Origin: a virus
Strand: one strand, 5' to 3'
Length of the DNA: 24,826 nucleotides
IMG/VR virus record: IMGVR_UViG_3300034198_016817
Coordinates: 1 to 24,826 of that record
Both the position numbers and the translations under genes were made by a program. The notes under the pieces were generated by a model. The model was not told the DNA's origin. It worked only from the letters and a program-made list of their open reading frames with translations, and ran no database searches. Shown here piece by piece: positions 8,501-15,990 of the stretch (its first letter is position 1; every line of letters starts with the position of its first letter).

Positions 8501-8581
8501 CTGCGACATTGGGGTACAGCGGGCGTTGTTGTATCGAGGGCAACCAGTACAGAGAGTGGACTTAGGTTCTTGAGGTCTCAC
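5513..8581 (-). CDS. Family A DNA polymerase with uracil-glycosylase-like N-terminal domain
   Basis: A 1022-residue replicative polymerase. Residues 1-190 resemble a family 4 uracil-DNA glycosylase, with C11, C14, C89 and C105 in the spacing of its iron-sulphur ligands. The usual GE.PG motif reads GDQPDD (39-44) and the catalytic HP motif near residue 160 is missing. The 3'-5' exonuclease has D235/E237 (VDTET), HNSKFD (300-305) and YGAID (507-511). A charged, partly coiled-coil insert of roughly 130 residues (about 366-500) splits the exonuclease. The polymerase has motif A with D742 (VNMDYKGAE), motif B with R808, K812, F816 and YG820-821, and motif C VHDS (930-933), where most family members have HDE. 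The GTG start at 8581 overlaps the primase stop (GTGA). Phage SPO1 polymerase has a comparable glycosylase-like extension. Confidence 0.93.
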   Translation of the reverse strand: MRPQEPKSTLCTGCPRYNNARCTPMSQPTAKGCDVLIIGDQPDDRSAINNSPFHGHGGAVLRKALDTVRNSNKLAYTQIDVRTIYAVQCMDTDDSPPSKAVMSQCSVYMLSLIRAWKPKVIIALGSVTMRQLGFKLQFKDSRGKLYTHADSGTPVIVSFSERALMAAPGLFDTFKIDVLNAFKLATDGVAAKPTLEQLTEEYQFPKTIDEALRVCDEIEAYSLKGDPGNWAISVDTETTTLRPEKQDARIIAFCFGWNSKKATTIVFDHPHMDEEYKLRLPELHARIAQLLASPKPKILHNSKFDLKFIELKYNIPVNNVRWDTLLGEHLLDEDKKGNYGLKALTAGFLPHYVGYEDHLYDILNAEESVSEAEETAKKIVDLENILKDEYPEYLESLRSYQKQLQDYEAGRVDEIEQQKLYDTALEDYTFCKSTYEGRMAAWQVEIDAWPAGKRGKPKKPTKWFTKPEKLTLSKKPKPPEDPRSKKEKQISEDAGFENVPVHDLQVYGAIDADVTRQLVLVQQSRIKNEKSKVGGLMTTHAVPASRVLGRMEYYGTRVDQKYIDVLDTGLREIVEVTDRELYLMTGATDAAGQPINLNNPRTLGNILYNAGWHLPDGTRMEPYEAIEYTKKQQPSTSEKVLRTYIDYEDKERTIPTPKAYFAERLLRWRKASKALNTFLANVRALSKRDGFLHTQFHLNGTGTGRLSSSDMNMQNVPKYLAGWNIKKLFVPDDDSHLIVNMDYKGAEVRVFTAYARDTALIKALNEGLDMHSFFASKVFGKPYDSYANRDNPAYIPDAKERKALDSERSKIKRVVFGILYGAGPMKIAETIGVTPQEAEELINLLYKMFPAIKTYADDVEKEVLANGWVDTYFHRRRRFPLASINRHKSRAVRQARNFKIQSTSSDIVISQLIEIDEPLRRDMGGRLLLTVHDSIVLQFPKKYVHQLNDFLLKYAEHRVSEKYPWLPVPFKVDIEVGPNYGECQALDKYLAKHPFVPVQEGVIEEDELLTELKEDAFSEHGG

Positions 8582-11500
8582 AAATCCATTCCGTCTAGCG
8601 GGTTGTTACTCTTGGGCTTAGCAGGCGTCACTACAACTGCGCCAGTGATAGCCGCAGCCTCTTTGGCCAACTCTTCGTGAGCGGTCTTTACCGTATTGAT
8701 AGTTTCGTTTACATCAAAGAACGTAATATTGAATTTGTCCGAAGACATGCCCATGACACGCAGCCGCTTTACAGCGCCGCGAGAATCTGCGAAGTCGAAA
8801 GGAACGTACTGTCTGGAACCTGAAGCCATGGTTCGGAGTGCCGCTGTAGACGTGCGCTGGTAACCCGCACCCAGCAGACACTGTCTAACCTGAGGCCACA
8901 CTACTGCAAGGAACCCTGTGTTCTCGTCAAAGAAAACACCTCGGTCAGACGTGTTGATTAGCTCTCGCCAATCTGCACGTCCTAACAACGCCGACAACGA
9001 CCGGCGCGTTGGCTTAGAATCAATGTCTACTTCGAAGTTAGAGCTGTACAACACGGCGTTGAACAAGCTCTGTGCAGGCGAAACTTCTTCACGTTCTTTG
9101 GCCTGATCGGCGCGTACTGCATGGAAATCCTTGATGAACTGAATACCATTAAATCCGCATGCATCGCAGATAGCTGCAAGCGGCATCAAGTTTTCGTGAG
9201 TACGCGTAATTGTAAACGGCTTGTCCGGCCGATTGTGCGTTACAGCTTTGTATAGATTTTTGTAGTTGGCGGCTATCGTAGGAAGTAGATGAATTGAGTG
9301 GTACGCAACCGCCTTACGTAGTGCCTCTACGACGGGTTCGTACTTACGCAAAGCTTCGCCAATGCTTACTAACTTAGACCGCTTCTGCAGCTCAATCTGA
9401 TTGAAGCGGGAGCCATCCATGGGGTTACTGAACAACGTAGCGCCCAACAACACGAACGGAATAGCCAACTCCTCTACGCGCTTGGACGTTTCGGAGTTAC
9501 CCAAGATGCGTTCAGCGCTACCCCGCGTAGCAAGACCGCGGATGCTAGCCAGGATGCCCTGACGGCTAGCGGACTCCTTGGACCCGTCATCCGGGTCATT
9601 GAACTCGTCAAGGATTGCCATGACGCGCTTGTTTGCGTAATTCTTGAATACGCCAGCAAGCGTGTAATTGTCTGTAACGTGAGACGAGAACGCGAAGTTG
9701 TACCCGCTAATCTGCTCACCGTTAGCTACAACGGAAGCTAGCGTTGACTTACCTGATTCGAACTCACCGCGTATGTGGGTCATGCACAGCTTCTGCATGC
9801 TGTCGAAGACGTACTGATAGAACGTCAACAACGCGCAGTAGAGTGCATCAGTATCTGGGCGAGCAAAAGAAAACGTATCCCGCAGAATATTCGCGATGAG
9901 ATCGATGGTCTCATAAGGCGTGTATTGCGGCTTTGTCTTTAACAACTCTTCGAGATCGTAAGGAAACCAGCCCTCGTTAGGGTCTTTGTAGAATAGCCGC
10001 GACTCATCTACGACGAATACTTTAGTGCCATCTACAGGAGCCGTGAGGCGGGTAACGCTCGACAGCGTGGCGTCTGTCTTTGAGTACTCGATGCGGTAAT
10101 GGTTATTACCGTTAATCATGTACGCTATGTGCGTTGTAAGAATGTCGCCCGCATGGATGCCCTGGTCCATGAGCGATACACGATTAGCAGCCCGGTGCGC
10201 TAACTTAGAAAACGAATAAACTAGTGCTTCTTCGACCTTCTGGTTTACTTTGTCGAACGCGTCAGGTCCTGTGGAAGGATCGTTGACGTCAGGGAAGTAA
10301 CCAGGAAGACCGACTTCTTCCTTAGCCCAGTTGTAGAATACGCCACCGATGCGTGTCTGAAACAGCGACAGCGCCTTCTTAGGAAGGTCGAGGTCTAGAG
10401 TTATTTCGTTACGGGAATCTCGTTGCCACAGGTGAAGGCTGTTAGACCCAATATCGTGATAAAGCGGTATGTACTGGCGCTCAATAGCTGACGTAAGCCG
10501 GTCAATAAACGCTAGAGGCGTGTCATCGCCTTTCGATATAGCTTGAAGAATCTCACCAATCGTAAGCTTCGGATAATCCGCCACGAACAGCTGTGCAAAC
10601 GCGCGCTGTTCGGTCTCGGTGTGCAACAGCTGTCCGTAGTCAACAGCAGCGTCTAACTGGGTGACTACGTCATCTTTGCTGGCAGCGGACAACGCCTGCA
10701 CGGCTCGTCCGTGGCACCACTCGTAAGCGTATGTGTAGTTCTTTGGGTTGGCTATAGCCTGGAGTACTGCAGCGCCTCCGTGGATATAGATAGCCTCATC
10801 GGGATCGATCTTGTCGTCGTGCTTAGGGTTTTTAATCGTAGACGGATACGAAAACACCCTGAAATTTATGACTGACGACTTCTTTATCAGATTCTCAGCG
10901 TATGCGTGACCAGCCAGGTCATCGTCGCCTATTACGTCACACTTACTAAAACCTAGCGCGGCCATGAACGCAACGCCGTTGTGTCCTTGCCCGCCACCTG
11001 CGACTACAACTTTATCGATAATACCGGTCTTAAGCTGCTCCAGATATAGCGATATCTGATCGTGCTCTCCTTCGACTACTGCGAAGGTATCTACTTTGTC
11101 ATTCGCGATAAGGTGTGCATAGCTACCCATCGTGACGCCAAAGACGCCGGTGCCTTCGTATTCCTTGTTTACCTTCTCGAAGCGTATGGATGTTTTATCC
11201 GCATTGGGGATGCGGAACTTGAAGCCGGTAATCTTCTCAGGGGACTCGCCGTAAGTGTATACGACTGAGTCCGTGTATGTAGTATTGAGATAAGCGCCGA
11301 GGGTCTCTTTAATAGCCTGCTTATCTTCCTTGGTAGCGCCTAGGGAGTCTAGAATCCTCTCCAGGTCAGGCTCACGGGGCAACATTCCCACGCAGCCAAT
11401 CAAGGCGATATCATCAATACGGCGGGTAGTCTTGAGCCAATCACGCGCCTGCTTGGCTAGCTCAGGTGCTGCGCTGCTCTGCCATACGTTACAGGCGTAC

Positions 11501-11928
11501 GTGTGACACGCTTCTGAGATCAACCGCGCACGCCGCTGCTCAGAATCAACGAGCCCAAACCACTTAAGGTCTTCGCGCTTAAGTTTAGTAAACGTGGCCG
11601 CGAAGTTAGACCTAAGTATCTCAGTGGCACGGTCATACGTGCCTTTATCTAAGGCTCTAACCAGCTGGATAGGGTCGCGGGTCCATTTGCCGCATGACCC
11701 GGAATAACACTTAAAAAAGCCCTGCTGTAAGTTTATAAATGCAGAGGGACTGTTATCGGCGTGAAACGGGCAGCAGAGTTTGATTACAAAACTGCCCTGG
11801 GCTGAAACTTTGTCTCCGCCAATGCCCTGTAAAAAGCTTACAAAATCTCCAACAGGCTGATTCCAGAGTTTACTCTGAAGTTCCCACAGGTCCTTCTTCG
11901 ATGACTCGGTCGCCTTCCCTTTGGCCAT
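8578..11928 (-). CDS. Primase-helicase fusion (CHC2 zinc finger, TOPRIM, P-loop ATPase)
   Basis: A 1116-residue protein likely to prime and unwind DNA at the fork. The order is: a CHC2-type zinc finger (C53, H56, C74, C79), an RNA-polymerase-like TOPRIM core with VVEGEHD (284-290) and GDDDLAG (334-340) followed by KIDPDEAI (373-380), a long linker of unknown fold (about 400-660), then a P-loop ATPase. Walker A is GEFESGKST (721-729), Walker B is MAILDEF (770-776), and a sensor-like stretch reads LLGATLFSNP. The ATPase looks more like the primase-linked VapE/SF3-like group than a DnaB helicase; that placement is tentative. The ATG at 11928 lies inside the 3' end of the upstream nuclease gene (59-base overlap). 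The 3' end overlaps the polymerase start by four bases, so expression is coupled. Confidence 0.9.
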   Translation of the reverse strand: MAKGKATESSKKDLWELQSKLWNQPVGDFVSFLQGIGGDKVSAQGSFVIKLCCPFHADNSPSAFINLQQGFFKCYSGSCGKWTRDPIQLVRALDKGTYDRATEILRSNFAATFTKLKREDLKWFGLVDSEQRRARLISEACHTYACNVWQSSAAPELAKQARDWLKTTRRIDDIALIGCVGMLPREPDLERILDSLGATKEDKQAIKETLGAYLNTTYTDSVVYTYGESPEKITGFKFRIPNADKTSIRFEKVNKEYEGTGVFGVTMGSYAHLIANDKVDTFAVVEGEHDQISLYLEQLKTGIIDKVVVAGGGQGHNGVAFMAALGFSKCDVIGDDDLAGHAYAENLIKKSSVINFRVFSYPSTIKNPKHDDKIDPDEAIYIHGGAAVLQAIANPKNYTYAYEWCHGRAVQALSAASKDDVVTQLDAAVDYGQLLHTETEQRAFAQLFVADYPKLTIGEILQAISKGDDTPLAFIDRLTSAIERQYIPLYHDIGSNSLHLWQRDSRNEITLDLDLPKKALSLFQTRIGGVFYNWAKEEVGLPGYFPDVNDPSTGPDAFDKVNQKVEEALVYSFSKLAHRAANRVSLMDQGIHAGDILTTHIAYMINGNNHYRIEYSKTDATLSSVTRLTAPVDGTKVFVVDESRLFYKDPNEGWFPYDLEELLKTKPQYTPYETIDLIANILRDTFSFARPDTDALYCALLTFYQYVFDSMQKLCMTHIRGEFESGKSTLASVVANGEQISGYNFAFSSHVTDNYTLAGVFKNYANKRVMAILDEFNDPDDGSKESASRQGILASIRGLATRGSAERILGNSETSKRVEELAIPFVLLGATLFSNPMDGSRFNQIELQKRSKLVSIGEALRKYEPVVEALRKAVAYHSIHLLPTIAANYKNLYKAVTHNRPDKPFTITRTHENLMPLAAICDACGFNGIQFIKDFHAVRADQAKEREEVSPAQSLFNAVLYSSNFEVDIDSKPTRRSLSALLGRADWRELINTSDRGVFFDENTGFLAVVWPQVRQCLLGAGYQRTSTAALRTMASGSRQYVPFDFADSRGAVKRLRVMGMSSDKFNITFFDVNETINTVKTAHEELAKEAAAITGAVVVTPAKPKSNNPLDGMDL

Positions 11929-12703
11929 TACTCTGTTTCCCCTCAGGACAAACTTTCAGGAAGTCGCACCACCCACAAGTCCAGCGCCGTACAACAGGAC
12001 TGAACCCTTCTAACCCCGTAGCGCGCTTAGTAAGTAAATCTAAGAGCCAGGGGTGCAGTAACGATAGTATGTCGGCGCGCTTGCGTACGACGTACCATTC
12101 GACTTTTTCGTGCGCCATGAAGTGAATGGCGCACTGTACTGCTGTAGCATTCGGATAGTGTGCTAACGCGAATATCGCGTACGTGTCTAGCTGCGTTGCG
12201 TAGTTACTTACGGGCTTCTTCTTCCCGCTCTTGTGGTCGATGATGATAACCTGTCCCGAGTCTAGTACGAGGACGAGGTCTACAATTCCTCTAATCAGTG
12301 CTTCTTTGTTCGTGTAATCACACGGTTTGAAATCAACGTCGATAGCCCATGGCTTTTCAGCGTGGATTTCTACGACGTTATGCTTGTGTTTAAACTTGTG
12401 TAAGTAAGCAGCAAACGACTCAACTGCTACTGCGAAACTATTTACTTGTTCCGTCTCTTGCGTGGTGAGTTCATGCTGGAACTCCGCAAGAGTTAAATCA
12501 AAGGCTTCCTTAATAGGAGAACCTTCAATTACTAATTCTTGAGCCTTGTGAGCCGCCGTACCAACTTTTGCAGCGCTACCTTTGTGGTCGCTCTTTATGT
12601 GGTCTACGTAACGGTACTTGAAAGCTCTAGGACACCTTAGGGCTAGATCAGCCTTAGATGGAGACCACGGACGGTATTCCAAGACAGGTAAGGCTAATTT
12701 CAC
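11870..12703 (-). CDS. Cas4-like PD-(D/E)XK exonuclease (copy 1)
   Basis: A 277-residue RecB/Cas4-type nuclease, probably with an iron-sulphur cluster. Numbered from the GTG at 12703: LRCPRAFKYRYV with C24, VGTAAH with H52, GIVD with D142, IIDHKSG with the D156-x-K158 core, ATQLDTY with Q171, and CGWCDFLKVC with C243, C246 and C252. C24 plus the last three cysteines match the four cluster ligands of Cas4/AddB-type enzymes. The frame is open to a GTG at 12727, but that codon lies inside a hairpin; the GTG at 12703 has an AGG-rich site just upstream and begins at the conserved region. The 3' end overlaps the primase gene by 59 bases. With no CRISPR genes here, a role in replication or recombination is more likely. 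A second such nuclease lies at 16944-17810. Confidence 0.88.
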   Translation of the reverse strand: MKLALPVLEYRPWSPSKADLALRCPRAFKYRYVDHIKSDHKGSAAKVGTAAHKAQELVIEGSPIKEAFDLTLAEFQHELTTQETEQVNSFAVAVESFAAYLHKFKHKHNVVEIHAEKPWAIDVDFKPCDYTNKEALIRGIVDLVLVLDSGQVIIIDHKSGKKKPVSNYATQLDTYAIFALAHYPNATAVQCAIHFMAHEKVEWYVVRKRADILSLLHPWLLDLLTKRATGLEGFSPVVRRWTCGWCDFLKVCPEGKQSNGQREGDRVIEEGPVGTSE

Positions 12704-12719
12704 TTGGCACCTAAAGAGA

Positions 12720-12747
12720 AAGGGCACCTAGCTGTCTAGGTGCCCTT
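12720..12747 (-). terminator. Hairpin terminator/attenuator after the DNA-binding protein gene
   Basis: A perfect 12-base-pair stem has arms 12720-12731 and 12736-12747 and a four-base loop. In the direction of transcription it is followed by a U-rich run, TTCTCTTTAG. It stands 13 bases past the stop of the 12761-13627 gene and just before the Cas4-like gene. The imperfect U-run suggests partial termination, which would make the upstream protein more abundant than the replication enzymes downstream. Confidence 0.6.
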
Positions 12748-12760
12748 ACCCTACGTTAGT

Positions 12761-13627
12761 TCAGATACCGTCGTCTGCGCCGAAGTCAACAACGCCATCG
12801 CTGTCAACAACAACCTGCGCTTCAACCACGTTCGCTGAAGGCATCGCCTGTCCGTTCTGACGGGACATAGCCATGCGCGCCTTCTCGTACAGCGCCTTGT
12901 AGAAGCCGTGCAGGGCATCGCATACCTGCATGACATCTGCGGCCGTCTTGTTGCCCGTAAGGGCCGTCTTGAGCTCGTAGTAGTTCTTGTTCTGTGCGGC
13001 CTTCTTCTCGGTGCTAACCGAGAAGGAGCGTGCCCAGAGAGCCGGCGGTCGAGCGAGTCGAAGGATGTTCTGACCAGCCTTAGCGCTGGACTTGATGAAG
13101 TCCACACGATAGAGCGCGGTAAGATCCTCAGTCACACCGTAGATAGCGGTGCCCTTCGAGCACTCGGTGCGCTGACCCTCGACATAACGCCCGTAAGGGC
13201 AGGCGTTGCAGGCACCATACTTGGAACCGACCTGCCCATCGATGGACTGGCATTCCATCTTATCCTCGCCCCACTTACGACGGATCGTGTGAGAAAGGAT
13301 GGGGAGGAACGTAAGCCGGTCACCGATACGTCCGTCAGTGCTATACAGCTCACCGATCTTGACGTCCTCGGGGATGGAAGGCGACGACGAACTAGGCTGG
13401 CGAACAAGAACCCACGGAATGGTGACCCGCTGCGGGCCCTCCATGCCGGCGATTCCCGGCTGCGTCAGCTGAGCCAGCTGAAGCACGTTCTCCTTGCGAT
13501 TCTCGTCCGTAATGGTTTCGGAGAGTTCTACAAGACGGTCTGCCGCCTGCATAATCTGCTCATCGAAATCAGCTTGACTTTTCACGGTAATTGCGTTTGA
13601 CTGTGCACGGGTAATTTCAGAACTCAT
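12761..13627 (-). CDS. Probable zinc-binding single-strand DNA-binding protein
   Basis: A 288-residue protein that fits a phage single-strand DNA-binding protein. A mixed alpha-beta core holds four cysteines (C126, C140, C143, C156; CNACPYG at 140-146), as in phage binding proteins with a zinc site. The next stretch, TALYRVDFIKSSAKAG (about 170-185), resembles the strand region common in that group. The C-terminus is very acidic and ends DFGADDGI, like the partner-binding tails of SSB proteins. The gene leads the replication operon, has its own likely promoter and a strong AGGAG site, and is followed by a hairpin, all fitting a highly expressed protein. Codon use is more GC-rich than in neighbouring genes. 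No motif proves DNA binding, so this is an inference from cysteines, tail and position. Confidence 0.65.
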   Translation of the reverse strand: MSSEITRAQSNAITVKSQADFDEQIMQAADRLVELSETITDENRKENVLQLAQLTQPGIAGMEGPQRVTIPWVLVRQPSSSSPSIPEDVKIGELYSTDGRIGDRLTFLPILSHTIRRKWGEDKMECQSIDGQVGSKYGACNACPYGRYVEGQRTECSKGTAIYGVTEDLTALYRVDFIKSSAKAGQNILRLARPPALWARSFSVSTEKKAAQNKNYYELKTALTGNKTAADVMQVCDALHGFYKALYEKARMAMSRQNGQAMPSANVVEAQVVVDSDGVVDFGADDGI

Positions 13628-13656
13628 ACAGATCTCCTAAGGGAGTAGGGTCGTCG

Positions 13657-13685
13657 ATCCTAACCTAAGCGACTGGCCGGCGCAA
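13657..13685 (-). promoter_or_regulatory. Promoter for the DNA-binding protein/replication operon
   Basis: On the minus strand TTGCGC (13685-13680) and TAGGAT (13662-13657) are spaced by 17 bases. Transcription would start near 13650, giving a leader of about 23 bases that carries AGGAG (13638-13634) six bases before the ATG at 13627. TAGGAT is a typical -10 form in actinobacteria. The site lies in the gap to the divergent sigma gene. Confidence 0.45.
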
Positions 13686-13708
13686 GAACTTTGACCACCT
13701 CTTAACAG

Positions 13709-14428
13709 ATGACCAAACAACCACGTAATAAACCACTAGTGGTGGTTAATGCACCGACTAAAGATGCGTTATCCCAATACTACAAAGACGTAGAGACGAC
13801 ATCTCTGTTAACTGCAGAGAGAGAACGTCAGTACATCCTTGAGTATCACAATACTAAGAGCCCTGCAGCTAGAGATAAGATAATTCAGGGTGCTTTACGA
13901 TATGTAATCTCGGAAGCGCGTAAGCACCCTAAAGCTTTGAGAGATAAGGGCGTTCTTGAGGATCTAATTGCGGCCGGAAACATCGGGTTAATCCGGGCCT
14001 TGCACAAGTTTGACCCCGACGCGGGAACACGCTTCTTGACGTACGCCGGTTGGTGGGTACGTCATGAGATGCGAGAAGAAAGTCGTCGGTTAGGTATGTT
14101 CCACATACCCGCGCATGCCATGGCTAAAGGTGTGCGCGCTCCTAGCACTGTGGAGCTAACGGACCAGGTGCTTACCGAGTATGTAGCCTGCGATAACTAC
14201 GCAGAGTTGTCTTTTCACCAGACATTCGATCTGCTGCTAGGCCTTGATTTACTAGCAGTGCGCGAAATATTTATAATTAAAGCGTGTTATGGGATTCATA
14301 CCCCACCAAAGACGCTTAAGCAAATCGGCAAAATTTTAGATATTACAGGAGAGCGTGTGCGGCAGCTGCGTGAATCGGCATTGAACCGACTCCGAGCAGC
14401 TGCCGCAAGTCACGGTCTTAGTTTTTAG
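13709..14428 (+). CDS. Sigma-70 family RNA polymerase sigma factor
   Basis: A 239-residue sigma factor. Residues 18-42 (DALSQYYKDVETTSLLTAERE) match the end of region 1.2. Residues 54-126 are region 2, with LEDLIAAGNIGLIRALHKFD followed by GTRFLTYAGWWVRHEM, the core-binding and -10 recognition segments. IPAHAM (133-138) marks the start of a short region 3. Region 4 (about 175-232) ends in a helix-turn-helix, IGKILDITGERVRQLRE, for the -35 box. It is about half the length of a housekeeping sigma but keeps both DNA-reading regions. No ribosome site is evident before the ATG at 13709. The gene stands alone on the plus strand between two minus-strand operons and shares TTAG stops with the ParB-like gene. 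It may redirect host polymerase or serve the phage's own RpoB-containing enzyme; the sequence does not decide. Confidence 0.92.
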   Translation: MTKQPRNKPLVVVNAPTKDALSQYYKDVETTSLLTAERERQYILEYHNTKSPAARDKIIQGALRYVISEARKHPKALRDKGVLEDLIAAGNIGLIRALHKFDPDAGTRFLTYAGWWVRHEMREESRRLGMFHIPAHAMAKGVRAPSTVELTDQVLTEYVACDNYAELSFHQTFDLLLGLDLLAVREIFIIKACYGIHTPPKTLKQIGKILDITGERVRQLRESALNRLRAAAASHGLSF

Positions 14429-15408
14429 GCCTTGGCCTTGGGCGGACGCCCGCGCTTCTTGGGAACTGCGGAACCCTTGACTGCAGCGGGCTTGGGCTTA
14501 GCCGGACGCCCGCGCTTCTTGGGTTCAGCCGCGCCCTTCGAGGCAGCCGCTTCCTTACCCTTGTTCAAGTACTCCACGTCGGTATACGTCGTTGCAGACG
14601 TAAGGTTACCGAATTCCAAGTCACCGATGGCAACACGGATTCCGGCAGCCAGGCCGTTGTAGAACAGGCGGTCTTCGTCACTCGCGACACTGCTTGAGGC
14701 ATCGAAAGACGCATCACTCACGTATTGCGAGAGGTTCTTTACCGTGGGCCTGCCCTTGTTGGTGTACGTGCGCCTCGAGCCGGAGCTCTCCGCGGCCTTC
14801 TTAGCGATCTGACGTGCTTCGCTGCGCGTCTCGGCACCAAGAATCTTATTTACGATGTCGCCTTGCGTTTCCTCAGGAACGTCAGCGATGTGCAGCGCCT
14901 GCTCAAGCGTGATGTTGCCCTCCCTGAAGGCACGCCACGCCGTAGGCGCAAGCTTGGTAGCTGCCTTGTAGTGGTAGCTGACCCAGCTCTGGGGACGGCC
15001 GAGTCGCGTGCCGATGTCACGCTGCTCAAGACCCGCGTTGACCATCTTCTTGATGGCCGTAGCGATCTCGTGCGGCTTGAGCTGCTCGCGGTCGATGTTC
15101 TCCTTGAGGTTGCGCTCACGAAGCTCATCAACGGTGCCCTCGTTAAGCATTACCTCCAGCTCGGAGAATGCATCAGGGCCCAGCTCTGCACGAATCTTGG
15201 TAAGAGCCGCGTACCTACGGAAGCCGTAGATTACGAAATACTTACCAGGCTCGCCCTTCTTCTCGGTTACGCCGATATTCTGCAGTAGTCCATGCTGCTT
15301 GATGGACTCTGCCAACTCATTAATGTTGTCGTAGTCTACACGGGAGTTGAACCCCGTGTCGCAAAACAGGTCCTCGAAGTGGACCGTGATAGTCTTTCTC
15401 TTAACCAT
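14425..15408 (-). CDS. ParB/Spo0J-like DNA-binding protein with AT-hook tail
   Basis: A 327-residue ParB-family protein. The N-terminal ParB/sulfiredoxin-type domain has INELAESIKQHGLLQNI (29-45), the nucleotide-binding YGFRRYAAL (61-69) and NLKENIDREQL (100-110). A helix-turn-helix follows (about 129-149, DIGTRLGRPQSWVSYHY). The low-complexity C-terminus holds two AT-hook-like repeats, KKRGRPAKPK (297-306) and KKRGRPPKAK (317-326), which bind the minor groove of AT-rich DNA. ParB-like proteins help partition plasmid-prophages, but many lytic phages carry them as regulators or nucleases; no ParA or parS array is seen here. Codon use is GC-rich. Its start overlaps the upstream gene by eight bases, and it is the last gene of the minus-strand operon. 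Confidence 0.9.
   Translation of the reverse strand: MVKRKTITVHFEDLFCDTGFNSRVDYDNINELAESIKQHGLLQNIGVTEKKGEPGKYFVIYGFRRYAALTKIRAELGPDAFSELEVMLNEGTVDELRERNLKENIDREQLKPHEIATAIKKMVNAGLEQRDIGTRLGRPQSWVSYHYKAATKLAPTAWRAFREGNITLEQALHIADVPEETQGDIVNKILGAETRSEARQIAKKAAESSGSRRTYTNKGRPTVKNLSQYVSDASFDASSSVASDEDRLFYNGLAAGIRVAIGDLEFGNLTSATTYTDVEYLNKGKEAAASKGAAEPKKRGRPAKPKPAAVKGSAVPKKRGRPPKAKA
14443..14562 (-). repeat. Two-copy 60-base tandem repeat encoding the AT-hooks
   Basis: An identical 21-base block occurs at 14443-14463 and again at 14503-14523, a 60-base period, with partly conserved sequence after each copy. It encodes the two KKRGRP motifs at the C-terminus of the ParB-like protein. It looks like an in-frame duplication of the tail. 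Confidence 0.75.
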
Positions 15409-15775
15409 TATTTTCCTTCTCCTTGAGGAGCTGCATCAGCAAATCAATCTGCGCGTCGATACGCACATACTCAGTACTGGAAGGCTCAGATACATATCTG
15501 AGCTGCTGTGTCAGGTCATTAAGCTTCTTCTTAAGATTCTCAGCGTCCGCAGCATTGAGTCTAACGGGTTGCTGCGCTGTCGCTACGATTGCATCTACCG
15601 CAAGTGCGAGCCCCGGCTTATTAGCGGCTCGAAGAACTCCGGAAACAACACTAAAGCCTTGCAGTGCAAGGTCCCAAATATCTTCCTGCAAGTACCAGGA
15701 AGTAGTAGCAGTACTGTTCTTACGCTTATTAATCTTAACCAACTCAGACCGGATCACTTGCGATCGTGTAGCCAA
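15401..15775 (-). CDS. Small helical protein of unknown function
   Basis: A 124-residue protein with no recognised family. The start is TTG at 15775 with AGGAGG at 15785-15780, four bases away. The N-terminus is basic (RSQVIRSELVKINKRKN). The middle is hydrophobic and Ala-rich (ALAVDAIVATAQ), without a clear membrane helix. The C-terminal third looks coiled-coil-like (AENLKKKLNDLTQQL, then IDLLMQLLKEKE). It overlaps the upstream small gene by 22 bases and the ParB-like gene by eight, so it is probably translated together with ParB. Confidence 0.7.
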   Translation of the reverse strand: MATRSQVIRSELVKINKRKNSTATTSWYLQEDIWDLALQGFSVVSGVLRAANKPGLALAVDAIVATAQQPVRLNAADAENLKKKLNDLTQQLRYVSEPSSTEYVRIDAQIDLLMQLLKEKENNG

Positions 15776-15987
15776 GAGGCCTCCTCCCTCACTTTATCCC
15801 GTTGTATATAAGTGAGGTTCAGTGCGGGTAATGCCATCCCTTCAAGCACGTCCCCTACTGCCTGATGAAACTCAGTATGAATGTCGTCACGCGGGCCCTG
15901 TGTAGCCACGCTGACAATATACAGCGCACGAATTAGGCTGAGGCGTTGTGTAGCTAACTCCCAACCATCGAGCCCGCTTGACGACAT
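15754..15987 (-). CDS. Small protein of unknown function (77 residues)
   Basis: A 77-residue, mostly helical protein with an ATG at 15987 and AGAGGA seven bases upstream. It begins three bases after the stop of the zinc-knuckle gene and overlaps the next gene by 22 bases, so it is embedded in the operon. Residues such as ELATQRLSLIRALYIVSVAT (10-29) could form an amphipathic helix. No motif or family is recognised. Confidence 0.65.
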   Translation of the reverse strand: MSSSGLDGWELATQRLSLIRALYIVSVATQGPRDDIHTEFHQAVGDVLEGMALPALNLTYIQRDKVREEASWLHDRK

Positions 15988-15990
15988 AAG

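Noticed and set aside
12908-13600. A 230-codon plus-strand ORF opposite the binding-protein gene
   Set aside because: It is antisense to a gene with a promoter, ribosome site and conserved cysteines; the long open frame results from GC-biased codons on the other strand.
15347-15811. A 154-codon plus-strand ORF antisense to the small operon genes
   Set aside because: It lies opposite two overlapping minus-strand genes with good ribosome sites, has no start signal, and its composition is that of an antisense shadow.
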